A stretch of 64,000 bases of DNA from Favolaschia claudopus (taxonomy: Eukaryota > Basidiomycota > Agaricomycetes > Agaricales > Mycenaceae), in assembly GCA_037176885.1 (NCBI GenBank), contig JAWWNJ010000023.1, positions 1,612,001 through 1,676,000 on the forward strand. The letters run 5' to 3'. Made by a program: the position numbers and the translations under genes. Positions within the stretch are counted from its first letter, which is position 1. Each line of letters opens with the position of its first letter. The notes beneath the pieces are model-generated. The model was not told the DNA's origin. It made no database searches and was given only the letters and a program-made list of their open reading frames with translations. Below, piece after piece: positions 34,963-44,636 of this stretch.

Positions 34963-35781
34963 ATGACCACCCAACCGCAAGAGAGCCATCGAGAGGGGCT
35001 AGCAGAGCGAATGAAGCGCTACGAAGCAGCTACAGATCAGCTCTTGACTGACGACCAGCCTGCTATACTTCGTGTCGATGGACATGGATTCTCCAAGTTC
35101 ACCCGTGGGTTCGATAAACCATTCGACGAGCGACTGCACGAGGCTATGGCGCAGACCGCAGCCGACCTATTGGAGTACTTCCCAGCCGCCAGCCTCGCAT
35201 ACACCCAGTCCGACGAAATTACACTCGTGTTCCCCGCCACCCACGTCCGCCCTTTTAATGGGCGCGTGGGGAAAATAGGAAGCCTTGCTGCGGGGTACGC
35301 CACGACGCGCTTCAACCATCACCTAGCAAAGGCGGCAGTCCTCCCCCCAAACAAGGATGGCATCGCTCACTTTGATGGGCGTATATTCAACGTGGCTGAC
35401 GCTGCGGAGACTCTGAACAACCTCATCTGGCGGTGTAAGGTCGACTGCCGACGGAATGCCGTGTTTGGTTTTGCTCGATCCTTTTTCAGTGCAAAGGAGC
35501 TGCACGGTCTCAGCTCGGACGCAGTTGTGGAGAAGCTTTTGAAGGAGAAAGAGGTTGATTTTTGGACCGCTGCTCCCTCTTGGGCGCGCTATGGGACGAC
35601 TCAAAAGAGGGAGCAGTTCGAGTGGGAGGGGATCGATGGTCAAACCGGAGCGTCGATCAAATCAACAAGAACACGTACTCGGGGGAAGGATGTACCTTGG
35701 TGGGAGTTCAACGAGCGGAATTTGGCTCTTGTTAGTGGCAAATTTTGGACTGAGGATGAAGGTTCCTCGGCCACAGAGTGA
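34963..35781 (+). CDS. Thg1-like tRNA(His) guanylyltransferase family protein, intronless
   Basis: A single uninterrupted frame of 272 codons, start ATG 34963 (MTTQPQESHREG). It contains ILRVDGHGFSKFTRGFDKPF, with the first metal-binding Asp, and SLAYTQSDEITLVFP, with the second (the S-D-E motif). These are the palm-domain signatures of the Thg1/TLP superfamily, enzymes that add nucleotides 3' to 5', classically G-1 to tRNA-His or in repair of truncated tRNA 5' ends. The region LIWRCKVDCRRNAVFGFARS corresponds to the Thg1 HINNLYN block but has the D-x-x-R-N form found in bacterial and phage Thg1-like proteins; FFSAKELHGLSS and SWARYGTTQKRE also fit that branch. It is unusual here in having no intron while its neighbours are intron-rich, which suggests acquisition by transfer or retroposition. 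It probably coexists with a canonical Thg1 elsewhere in the genome. Confidence 0.85.
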   Translation: MTTQPQESHREGLAERMKRYEAATDQLLTDDQPAILRVDGHGFSKFTRGFDKPFDERLHEAMAQTAADLLEYFPAASLAYTQSDEITLVFPATHVRPFNGRVGKIGSLAAGYATTRFNHHLAKAAVLPPNKDGIAHFDGRIFNVADAAETLNNLIWRCKVDCRRNAVFGFARSFFSAKELHGLSSDAVVEKLLKEKEVDFWTAAPSWARYGTTQKREQFEWEGIDGQTGASIKSTRTRTRGKDVPWWEFNERNLALVSGKFWTEDEGSSATE

Positions 35782-36211
35782 ATTTCGAGTCTTGTGAGTA
35801 GGACTTTGCGTTTCGAGCCATGTTCTACGGCTGATATAATGGTGTGCAGAGCTCCCATTCATAGATACCGGGCAAAGAAGGAATCTGTTTTGGAATTATC
35901 ATTTCGCCTTTCCTATCCTATTCTACATGCATGAGTATGTCGACCATAGCTGGTTGGTTGCATTGAACTGAGAGCAAGAAGATACGAGCCGTCGGTTGCA
36001 AGTCCGATCGGTATTATAGTAAGCGGAAATTGCCGGATTTCCGATTCCTAAAGTTTCCGAATCTCCCGAGTTCGTCCGCGCGGCTTGCACCCATTCGCTG
36101 ACTCAGGGAATCCTTTCATATGACACTGGAGCGTCTATAAAACCAGCGCAGTTCGGTTGAATTAATTCTAACTTCCCATTTGACCCTTCGGCAAGTGTCT
36201 TCTTCTTCACG
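35782..36211. other. Thg1-like 3' flank and AKR copy 3 promoter
   Basis: Contains a TATAAAA box at 36136-36142, 70 bp upstream of the AKR copy 3 ATG. A GC-rich patch CGTCCGCGCGGCTTGCA at about 36075-36091 may be a degenerate version of the motif upstream of AKR copies 1, 2 and 5. Confidence 0.55.
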
Positions 36212-39200
36212 ATGTCTACCGCAAACAATACTAGAAAGATGGAATACGGTAATCTTATAGTAACACGGACTGGACAGCTTCGGTTAGCCTGTCTGGCACA
36301 GTTGCCGAGCTGATCTACATGATCGGTTGACCGTTTTGGATGCCAGGACCCCGAAACCTACTTCTCAAGCCACCATGTGCGTATTCAATGTTCAATTTTG
36401 AATGCATAAATCCAGGCTACGCGTCCGCGCGCAGTAGATCCCACGCAAGAGATAATTGTATATTTGAGCATGTTGCTCATGAACTCAACTCGCACACAAA
36501 ATCCTTGCATTGATCAATTGAATCCAACCAGAACTTGACCAGAACCAAGCTCAACCAATCCTATGTTTTCATTAACGACAAGTGAGTTTGCCATTTCAAT
36601 GTCCTTAAGCTTGGTGATCGGTGCTGGAGCACTCTTATCCATTTCCCTCTATATCCTATACTCAGTTCAATAATGACAGAACTCTCCTCCGCACCAACGG
36701 TCCAACACTCTCACGACGCAATCTGTTCACAAAATCGAAATGTATGTTCATCCCGTTCCATTTGAATACAAAAGGGTCAATTTGAATTGTTTCTGACCTG
36801 AGCTCATGTTCTGTGGTACGGCTGTACAGAGTTTGCGGCCCTCAGTGACTAGTTCAACTTCAAACACTGTCAATGAATACTTTGTAGCCTTGTAGGTTTA
36901 TGTCCGCAAGCGGAAAGTTTCGTTGCAGATTGCTTGACACGAATTTATCAAGAGTTCAGCTGTAAAAGTTTGATTTTCTACTGGAGTTCTCGCGAGAAAT
37001 GCTAGTCGGGCGTAAATGGTTTTGATTTTGTTCGTGTTTCTGACTTCCCTCGAGCTCTGACAGTCCTAGCCCCAAGTTATCTAATATAAATTCCTGGGGG
37101 CCCCTTCATGAACTCCGACGCCAAAATGATGGCGATGTGGGATTACTGCTTGTGCTTCTGAGAATTCAGTTTCAATGCCGCATGATCAGTACATTCTTGA
37201 GCTCCGGTGATTTTTTGTTATAAAATTATGAAGACCGATAAGATGCTCACCACCTCTTATATAGCATAAACACCGTGTCAGACGAAGAGTTTCGGAGCTC
37301 AAAACATAGCCGCGCCAATTGCTTCTATATGGCCATTTGAAAAATTTTAATGTGGAATCCGGCAAGCTCCTACCTCATTTACTTAGCCCATTTCCCCTGG
37401 TATCGTCACATCTATTCACGTAGTGTTCCTGCCTCAGTGATCTCAACTAATTTTCGAATTGCTCTCCGACGGTAATTTTTTGAACCTCGAATTGGATTCT
37501 GCGACTGAGTGGCAACGCAAAAAATCTGTTGAGGGAATGACGAGCGAGCACTGCCCTCGACTCGAGTCTCTGAGCAGTTTATGCCCGAATTCTCCATAGC
37601 GATACATTGGTTCGAAGGGAATGAAGTCTTCTCTCCACCAAAATTTCCGAACCTTGGGAACAGTGCTTGATTTGGCCTTTCAAATTGTGGCACAGACGAA
37701 GATGTGTGGGATAATCAGCCGATAGTACTTGCATCTTCGGGATATCAACGGAGTTGCATTTTTGGCTTGTGGCACGAGATAAAATAGAAGGAGGTGTCCA
37801 TAAGGCTTGCATGGCCCAGCCAGAGGTATTCTGTAAGATCAGGAGCTCAATTGCTTGTTCGAAGTAACACACAGTGTATTACTCTTCGCCTCGGGAAGAT
37901 GAACCCAAAGAAAAATGAGTGTACATCTGAAAGTGATAAAGTAATCGCTTTTTGAGCGTCTGCTAGGCCCAAAATCAGCTAGAAATTAGCATCGAAATAG
38001 TCTACACCATCCCAACGAGGTCTGACCATTTAATAGGACCTCCCCCCGAGCCGTATGAGCCAGGAACGAATATCTGGAATGTCGACTTGACGCCAAATGA
38101 TGCAATCATAGAAGATTCCCGCGGTTCAAAACATCCGCGCCGGTACGGTTAGTGAAGCCAATTCAATGAAGGTATGAGAGTGAGAAGGAAGGGGATACTG
38201 AGAGAATAAAATAGAGAGGTTTGTACATGGAATCCAGGTGATTTCACTGTGAACAGTATAGCATGGTGAGTCGCTGCATGTCACAATGTTTGACGAAATC
38301 AATGCTGGAAGAGAAGAGCCGGCGCACCAAGTGGACTAATTGAATAGAGGGGGTAGAGGAGCACCGAGATACAGCAAGCAGATGTTTGGCAGCGCGTCAG
38401 CTAGTGTTTTCTGTGTTGGATTGCGCCTGAGGCCGAGCTTCAACTTGCAATTCGGCCGAATCAGGCAGGTAAAAGATTTAGCTCAACGAAAAACATGAAT
38501 TCAAACAACGATAGAGCTTACAAGTACCTCACCACCAGAAGGTCAGAATCTAAGCAAGAACACGGTGCCCGGGACCGCGAAACGACAACCCTGAACGAGC
38601 TGGGTGACTTCAACAAGCGCTCGTGTTCGCGAAATTGTCAATATACACTTCAATTCCTCATCGGCTGATGAATCCACCTTAAACTTTTACCTTTGGAGAT
38701 TGTTGGATCAACAACGGGTTACAGGACACTCCCTCCAGACTTCCCAACTGCCAGTATCTCCACTCTCGCGTCTAAATTTGAGTTCGAATTAGTTTTTTGC
38801 TTGTTTCAATGCCTGAGACGAGCTGGTTCGGCCCGGTGCGTATATTATTCACGACCTAGCTATAAGATGTGAGAATGATGCAGAGTAGAATGGAATCTTA
38901 GATAGAATCAGAATATCTTAGATTGAAGGTGGTGGTTACCCAAGATCTATGCTGATCTGCATGAGCAAACAAGATTGAGTGAACTAGTGTAGCAGTATAT
39001 CCATCCACTTCCCGTCTCGCTATTCAGGCGCCGGTAGTGGCCGGCGCATTTTCTACATTACAGCCTGAGAGAGAGAGATGTCTCCGGGGTCCTGGCATCC
39101 CCAAAATGTCAATCCATCACGCCAATCACAGATGCCGCAGTGCCGTCTCGCCTAAACCAAGCTGTCCACTCCGTGTTGCCATATAATCTATCGACTATTC

Positions 39201-40971
39201 TCGACAATCGACCGCTGTGTTCACTGAACTTTCTTCGCCATAGTTCGACTCGGTCAGTCCGGGCTCAAGATCTCCAAGATCATTCTCGGCTGCATGTCAT
39301 ATGGTGACCCAACCTGGAACGGAAACTGGATCTTACCAGAGGAAGAAGCGTTCAAGCATATCAAGGCTGCGTGAGTCCCAACTTTCATTCATCTAAATCT
39401 CTTTGTCCCCATGTGCTCAAATAATTCCGGCAGATACGATGCAGGTATCAACGCTTTCGACACCGCCAACGTTAGTTAGTCCTCACCCCAGGCGTCGAAA
39501 TTGCTTGCGTCGCTCAAGTCAATTCCATCCATGCTCATATTCTATAATTCTGGCAGGTCTACTCGGGTGGAAAATCGGAAGAAGTCCTCGGCCGCGCAAT
39601 TAAACAACACAATTTCCCTCGAGATGAAATCGTTATCATGACAAAAGTCTTTATGCCTGTCGCTGGCGAAAAGATCCTCCGTCCTGGACCAGCCGCGGAT
39701 GCCGCAGGTTTTGTTAATCAGTATGGGTTGAGTCGCAAAGTTCGTTCGATCTTTTTCAATTTCATTTTTTCGTTCTTCGAACGTGGAAGACTGACGGGTG
39801 ACCCGGCAGCATATTTTCGACTCGGTGAAACATAGCTTGAGGAGACTTCAACTTGATTATATCGATTTGTTGCAGTGTATGTTTAGATTCACTGATTTGA
39901 AAATCTCCTCTCATCTTTCCTTTCAGGCCACCGTTTCGATCCGGAGACTCCCATCGAAGAGACCGTGCGTGCACTCTATTTTTTTCTTCTTTACTTGCAT
40001 CTAGTAATGTCGATTCAGATGCAAGCACTCCATGATGTCGTGAAGGCAGGATACGTGAGATATATCGGAATGAGTAGCTGCTATGCTTGGCAATGTAAAT
40101 CTTGCCACTTCCCATTGCGCCGATTCACTGATGTTTTGAGCCAGTCCATGCTATGCAAAGTAATCCCTTGAATTTACTTGCAAGTTCCACGGCTGATGAC
40201 GGTTCATAGACTACGCAATCACCCACAATCTGACTCCCTTCATATCGATGCAAAATCATCACAGTCTTCTCTACAGGGAAGAAGAGCGAGAGATGTTTCC
40301 AACCTTGAAGGTAAGGTCGAATATTGGCAGCCTCCTACGCAGTGAGTTTCGACTCTTTATTATATTAGCATTTCAAAGTCGGAGCCATTCCTTGGTCCCC
40401 TCTCGCTAGAGGAGCTCTTACTCGTCCACTTGCTGCCCAGGGTCAAAGCAAGCGCTCAGAATCTGAAGTGTATGTTCAACTTCCCAACGACTGATTCAAT
40501 TTAGATTAAATACATTTGTAGATTGCTGTCTGCCAACGTGTACATCAAAAGCTCTGCAAATCAGACAATCGTTAACCGGTACGTCTATCGCTGTGAACGC
40601 TCAGCATTCTACGATTCATCTCACTTTCTTAAATTTAGAGTTGAGGAAATTGCAAAGAAATATGACATTAGCATGGCTCAAGTGGCTGTCGCTTGGTCTC
40701 TCCATAAAGAAGGTCTGGGACTTGTTCTCAACTCACAACAATCAGGTTCTAAACTGGGTTCAAGGTGTCTCTGCTCCTATCGTTGGTACTACCTCGCTTG
40801 CCAACTTGCAAGATGCAATTGGTAAGGATCGCGATCATCTTTCCTTCGAGTTTCTCAAGATGTATTCGTCAATTTTCTCTATTAGCTGCAACCCACGTCA
40901 AGTTGACCGAAGACGAAATCAAGTATTTGGAAGAACCCTACCAGCCCATGGCGATCATAGGTCATATTTAG
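36212..40971 (+). CDS. Aldo/keto reductase, copy 3 (AKR3), with a transposon in intron 1
   Basis: Exon 1 (36212-36248, MSTANNTRKMEY) is separated from exon 2 (from 39244, VRLGQSGLKISK) by a 2,995-nt intron that holds a 2.9-kb transposon; without it the intron would be 61 nt. The rest is intact: AFDTANVYSGGKSEEVLG, VIMTKVFMPVAGEK, HIFDSVKHSLRRLQLDYIDL, CHRFD, MQALHDVVKAGYVRYIGMSS, FISMQNHHSLLYREEEREM, VGAIPWSPLARGALTRPL, RVEEIAKKYDISMAQVAVAW, APIVGTTSLANLQDAI, and the ending PMAIIGHI. The catalytic Asp, Tyr, Lys and His are present, so the coding sequence is probably functional if the long intron is still spliced; such a length is extreme beside the 50-60 nt norm, so expression could be reduced. 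It is in tandem with copy 4, its closest relative by C-terminus. Confidence 0.85.
36250..36255. repeat. Target-site duplication, left (TAATCT)
   Basis: TAATCT directly before the left end of the 2.9-kb element. The identical hexamer at 39184-39189 directly follows its right end. Removing the element and one copy restores a normal GTAATCTATCG... intron start. Confidence 0.8.
36256..39183. mobile_element. 2.9-kb terminal-inverted-repeat DNA transposon, apparently non-autonomous
   Basis: The two ends are inverted copies: left TATAGTAACACGGACTGG then ACAGCTT, right (reverse complement) TATGGCAACACGGAGTGG then ACAGCTT, 22 of 25 identical. More diverged similarity continues about 70 bp further, to a shared block ATGCCAGGACCCCG at about 36331-36350 and, inverted, 39085-39105. 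The flanking TAATCT duplications mark a real insertion. Inside, the longest frames are under 100 codons on either strand and I recognise no transposase, so it is either a deletion derivative mobilised in trans or a decayed element. A 6-bp duplication and ends beginning TAT do not match the hAT pattern of the smaller element nearby; the superfamily is left open. Confidence 0.85.
39184..39189. repeat. Target-site duplication, right (TAATCT)
   Basis: Second copy of the hexamer; it immediately follows the element and is followed by the remaining 54 nt of AKR copy 3 intron 1, ending at the TAG acceptor 39241-39243. Confidence 0.8.
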
Positions 40972-41177
40972 ACAGACAGACATTTTTGCCCGCCCGAAAT
41001 ATTAGTAGATAACCTTGCTGGTTTTCTTCTCATGCTTGATTCCCCAATAAAACATTCTGATTCAAACAACCACGATCCATCTAAGCTCCCATCTGGAATA
41101 CTTTCTCGATCGGAAAACAATCAACTATCGCATCATTGATTGATTTGACGTGCTGATCGACAGGCTGATGCGGAAGC
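40972..41177. other. 3' flank of AKR copy 3
   Basis: Short 3' region with AATAAAA at about 41046-41052, a possible polyadenylation signal 75 bp past the stop, followed by the CAACTATCGCATCA element and then the MITE. Confidence 0.5.
41121..41143. repeat. Palindromic element downstream of AKR copy 3
   Basis: TCAACTATCGCATCA followed by TTGATTGA; the left arm is identical to the other AKR downstream elements and the right arm is degraded. It lies 150-170 bp past the stop. Confidence 0.6.
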
Positions 41178-41185
41178 TGCTTACC

Positions 41186-41511
41186 CAGGGGGCGACCACT
41201 AAAATTAATCTCAAGATCCAGAGGTACTGTGGTCTACTGTTTGGCAATTGATGCCAATCAACGGCACCCCATTCCGTACACGTTCAAGCAGCTGAGTATC
41301 TTGCGGGATTTTCCCAACATTAGGCTGGTGGGCATAGGAGCTGCATTGGATGCTGCCGGTGATGTTTTTTTGACAGGAATGGGATGAAAAACCTTCGCAG
41401 TGAAACCCAAGGTTGATTCTCGCCGATTCTCACGCCGGTCATCCATCAAAAGCCAAACAGTAGACCACAGTACCAGTGGATCTCAAGAATAATTTTAGTG
41501 GTTGCCCCCTG
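41186..41511. mobile_element. hAT-type MITE (326 bp) with perfect 8-bp target-site duplication
   Basis: Ends are inverted repeats starting CAGGGGGC(G/A)ACCACT and continuing for about 68 bp at high identity, including GGTACTGTGGTCTACTGTTT on both arms. The octamer TGCTTACC occurs immediately before (41178-41185) and immediately after (41512-41519). Ends beginning CAGGG and an 8-bp duplication are the signature of the hAT superfamily; with no room for a transposase this is a non-autonomous MITE. Intact duplications and well-matched arms indicate a fairly recent insertion, between AKR copies 3 and 4. Confidence 0.92.
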
Positions 41512-41519
41512 TGCTTACC

Positions 41520-42007
41520 CAAAACCAACATGTCAACAAAGTGAATCGTACTGTGTAGACAGGCTGCTGCGTTGTCGGAACGCCTTCAACATGTGCTGTT
41601 GGCCGTCGCCGCAACCTCTCAAAGTGCCTAGGTTTAAGCTCGGCAGATGGACTCGGTCACAAAACTGAGTCGTCATCGGTCACCGGCGCGACATTTTTCA
41701 GTACTACGCGGAGAAAAGAACAAGAAAAGCGTCGCATCTTCTTTGATCCAAGTCTCTGCTTTCCCTCGTTCAGTCATACTTGCATGGGGCTCGTAATCCT
41801 TCGAGAACGTGATGACTCATGCTCAACGGACGCCGCCCGCAAGCTACCGGACTGAACTGCTCAGATGTTGAAAACATTCAAAAAACATTGCATAATTTCT
41901 GACAGGGCTTACTGTGCAACTCCGAAAGTCTCGGTACCCCACCTCCCCTCAAATACCATGGAATTTGACGCATCGAACATCGTCCTTCAAGTCGCTGAAT
42001 CCCAGTT
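41520..42007. promoter_or_regulatory. Promoter region of AKR copy 4
   Basis: About 490 bp from the MITE to the ATG at 42008. It includes CGCCGCCCGCAAGCTACCGG at 41831-41850, which resembles in the same sense the CGG-rich and CGCAAG parts of the motif upstream of AKR copies 1 and 2, although further from the ATG (about 160 bp). No TATA box was recognised near the start. Confidence 0.4.
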
Positions 42008-43750
42008 ATGTCTACTTCTGAAACCACCAAAAAGATGGAGTATGGTCAGTACCTCGAACTAATCGAGCCAAGAAAGAATCGCCAATGTCCCGTTTTAGTC
42101 CGACTCGGACAGTCGGGTCTCAAGATCTCCAAAATCGTTCTCGGTTGCATGTCGTATGGCAGACCGACCTGGAATGGGAACTGGGTTTTACAGGAGGAAG
42201 AGGCTTTCAAGCATATCAAGGCCGCGTGAGCGATCTGTTTCCCAGCTATTCTATATCCTCATAACTGAATTTACCAGATATGATGCAGGCATCAACACCT
42301 TTGATACCGCCAACGTCGGTTCACTGCAAACCCTTTTCCTGATGCTGATACTTTAATTCTAGGTTTACTCCGATGGACTGTCGGAAGAGATTCTCGGACG
42401 CGCAATCAAGCAGTTCAACCTTCCTAGAGACGAGATTGTTGTTATGACCAAAGTGTTCTTCCCTCTCAGCGGCGACAAGTTTACACTTCCTGGGCCTGAC
42501 GCTGACGCAGCTGGCTTGGTCAACCAGTACGGTTTGAGCCGCAAGGTTTTATTGATTTCAGATTTTTTTTCTCTGGTTCGTGGTTGACGATTTGACAGCA
42601 CATCTTCGACTCGGTGAAGCATAGTTTGAAGCGTCTGGAGCTTGATTATGTCGATCTGCTGCAGTGTAAGTTGAGATTTCGTCCAAAAAATATGTCTTAT
42701 GCTGGTTCTAGGCCACCGTTTCGATCCTGACACTCCTATTGCGGAGACTGTGCGTAAACTCATACTTTGGTTGTTGTCTAGACACCTCCCTGACATCCAT
42801 CAATGTACAATTAGATGCAAGCCCTCCACGACGTGGTTAAGGCAGGATACGTCAGATATATCGGTATGAGCAGTTGTTATGCTTGGCAATGTAAGTTCAA
42901 CTTCAATGGTTAGCGAATTATATGCTGATATTTATTCGTCAGTTCATGCGATGCAGAGTGATATTTATCCTCACGTACCCGCAAATCCTCAGGCTAATTG
43001 AGATTGTCCAGACTACGCCATCTCAAACAATTTAACTCCATTCATCTCGATGCAGAACCACCACAGTCTGCTTTACAGGGAAGAAGAGCGTGAAATGTTC
43101 CCGACTTTGAAGGTACAAAACAATCTTTGCACTCGAACAATTTTTCATCTCTTCAACACAGCTCTTTGGAGTTGGAGCCATCCCTTGGTCTCCGTTGGCC
43201 AGAGGCGCCCTCACCCGTCCCCTCGCCGACCAGGACAAGACCCAACGTGCAAAAACCGAAGTGTAGGTCATACTACCCAACCGTATTCGCACTCACACTG
43301 TGTGTCATCAGGATGTCTCCTAGTGTGTACACTGGGACTGACGCGAATAAGACTATCGTCCACCGGTGTGTATCCTTGTTCCTGTTCAAATTCGATACAT
43401 TGAGTTATGACTGGACTCAGAGTCGAGGAAATCGCCAAAAAGCATAATATAAGCATGGCGCAGGTGGCTGTTGCTTGGTCCATCAACAAAGAGGGTGAGT
43501 TCCGCAAGCATTCTATCTGTACTATAAATAAACTGAACCTCGACTCGCAGGCATCTCCGCTCCCATCGTGGGCACTACTTCCCTAGCCAACTTGCAAGAC
43601 GCAATTGGTAAGATTATTTCGTGCTCGGTCTCAATTCGGGAACGCTGACGGTGTCCTCGCTCAGCTGCCACCCACGTCAAGCTGAGCGAAGAGGAGATCA
43701 AGTACCTCGAAGAGCCGTACCAGCCTATGGCGATCATGGGGCACTGGTGA
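42008..43750 (+). CDS. Aldo/keto reductase, copy 4 (AKR4)
   Basis: Plus-strand gene of about fourteen short exons, start ATG 42008 (MSTSETTKKMEY). Intron 1 is a normal 54 nt (42045-42098), the reference for the disrupted intron of copy 3. Blocks: VRLGQSGLKISKIVLGCMSY, YDAGINTFDTANVYSDG, LSEEILGRAIKQFNLPRDE, VVMTKVFFPLSGDK, HIFDSVKHSLKRLELDYVDL, LLQCHRFD, MQALHDVVKAGYVRYIGMSS, VGAIPWSPLARGALTRPL, DANKTIVHRVEEIAKKHN, APIVGTTSLANLQDAI, VKLSEEEIKYLEEPYQPM and AIMGHW before the TGA at 43748. The catalytic Asp, Tyr, Lys and His are in place. Predicted cytosolic NADPH-dependent reductase; substrate unknown. It probably arose with copy 3 by tandem duplication. Confidence 0.88.
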
Positions 43751-44636
43751 ACGTTTTGAGTGAGAACTAGAAGAGGGGAAAGGAAGCTAGTCTTATCTTG
43801 CTTACCCGCAACATGAACCATAAAGGAATTAGAACACCGATTGCAGTACTCGGAAGGACTGAACCAATACAAGAAATCTTCTTATGAAATTGTGTCGAGG
43901 TTTCTTAGAGATATGATGATTTCTTTTGAATGGTTTCTCTATCTATCTTTGCATGTTCTTTTTTTTGCAGAATGTTCAACACCAACATAAGAGCATCCGG
44001 CCATCAACTATCGCATCACTGATGTGATCACTCCCTTTCTTTTTCCCTGCGCCGTTAACTTGAAGTCGTCTGGAGCTGGTGAACTCTGGGTCGAAAACTG
44101 CTGCGATAGTAACAGTATTATGCTGCCTCTTCTACGAATTTCCGTTACCTCGGCCCCTCGATACCGCGTCGTAAATCTTTCCTCGCAAAATCATCAAACA
44201 CTTGCCACCCCTCTTTGCGACGCGTCTGGTTGTGGTCTTGCTAAATCACGAAACCTTTGCATCGCTTCGTACCAGCTGGGTCTTCGGATATACAAAATGC
44301 AGCTAATCAGCGCACTGATCGCGCGGGTTCGTGGCCAAAATTCATGGACCCACACTTCGGTCCAAACGGGTCTTGCAGGTTTCAGTTCGAGGATAGATTT
44401 CGAAGCTGACAACAAGGCGTAACTAAATTCTCTACGGATACTACTCTCTGACTTTTTGGGGCCCGGGGCGAATGGCAAAGGTAAGATTCGATTATTCCGC
44501 CTTGTCCTCTATCGTCTGCAGTCAAGCACAGTGGTACCGGATCCAGTCCAATGACCAGCACAGTTAACGGATAAAACAATAAAATGCTCTAGTAATACAA
44601 AATGAGGTTGATAAGTTATTAACTAATGCGTCCACT
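43751..44636. other. Convergent intergenic region, AKR copy 4 / DnaJ
   Basis: About 890 bp between converging 3' ends. It holds the fourth palindromic element (44001-44030). A plus-strand frame 44024-44422 has no domain and begins inside that element; I do not call it. Confidence 0.5.
44001..44030. repeat. Palindromic element downstream of AKR copy 4
   Basis: CCATCAACTATCGCATCA, one base, then TGATGTGATCA. Both arms are well kept (ATCGCATCA against TGATGTGAT, one mismatch). It lies about 250-280 bp past the stop of AKR copy 4. Confidence 0.7.

Noticed and set aside
37412..37872. Minus-strand frames inside the 2.9-kb element as transposase pieces
   Set aside because: Under 100 codons each, in different frames, without DDE/DDD spacing or a recognisable DNA-binding motif.
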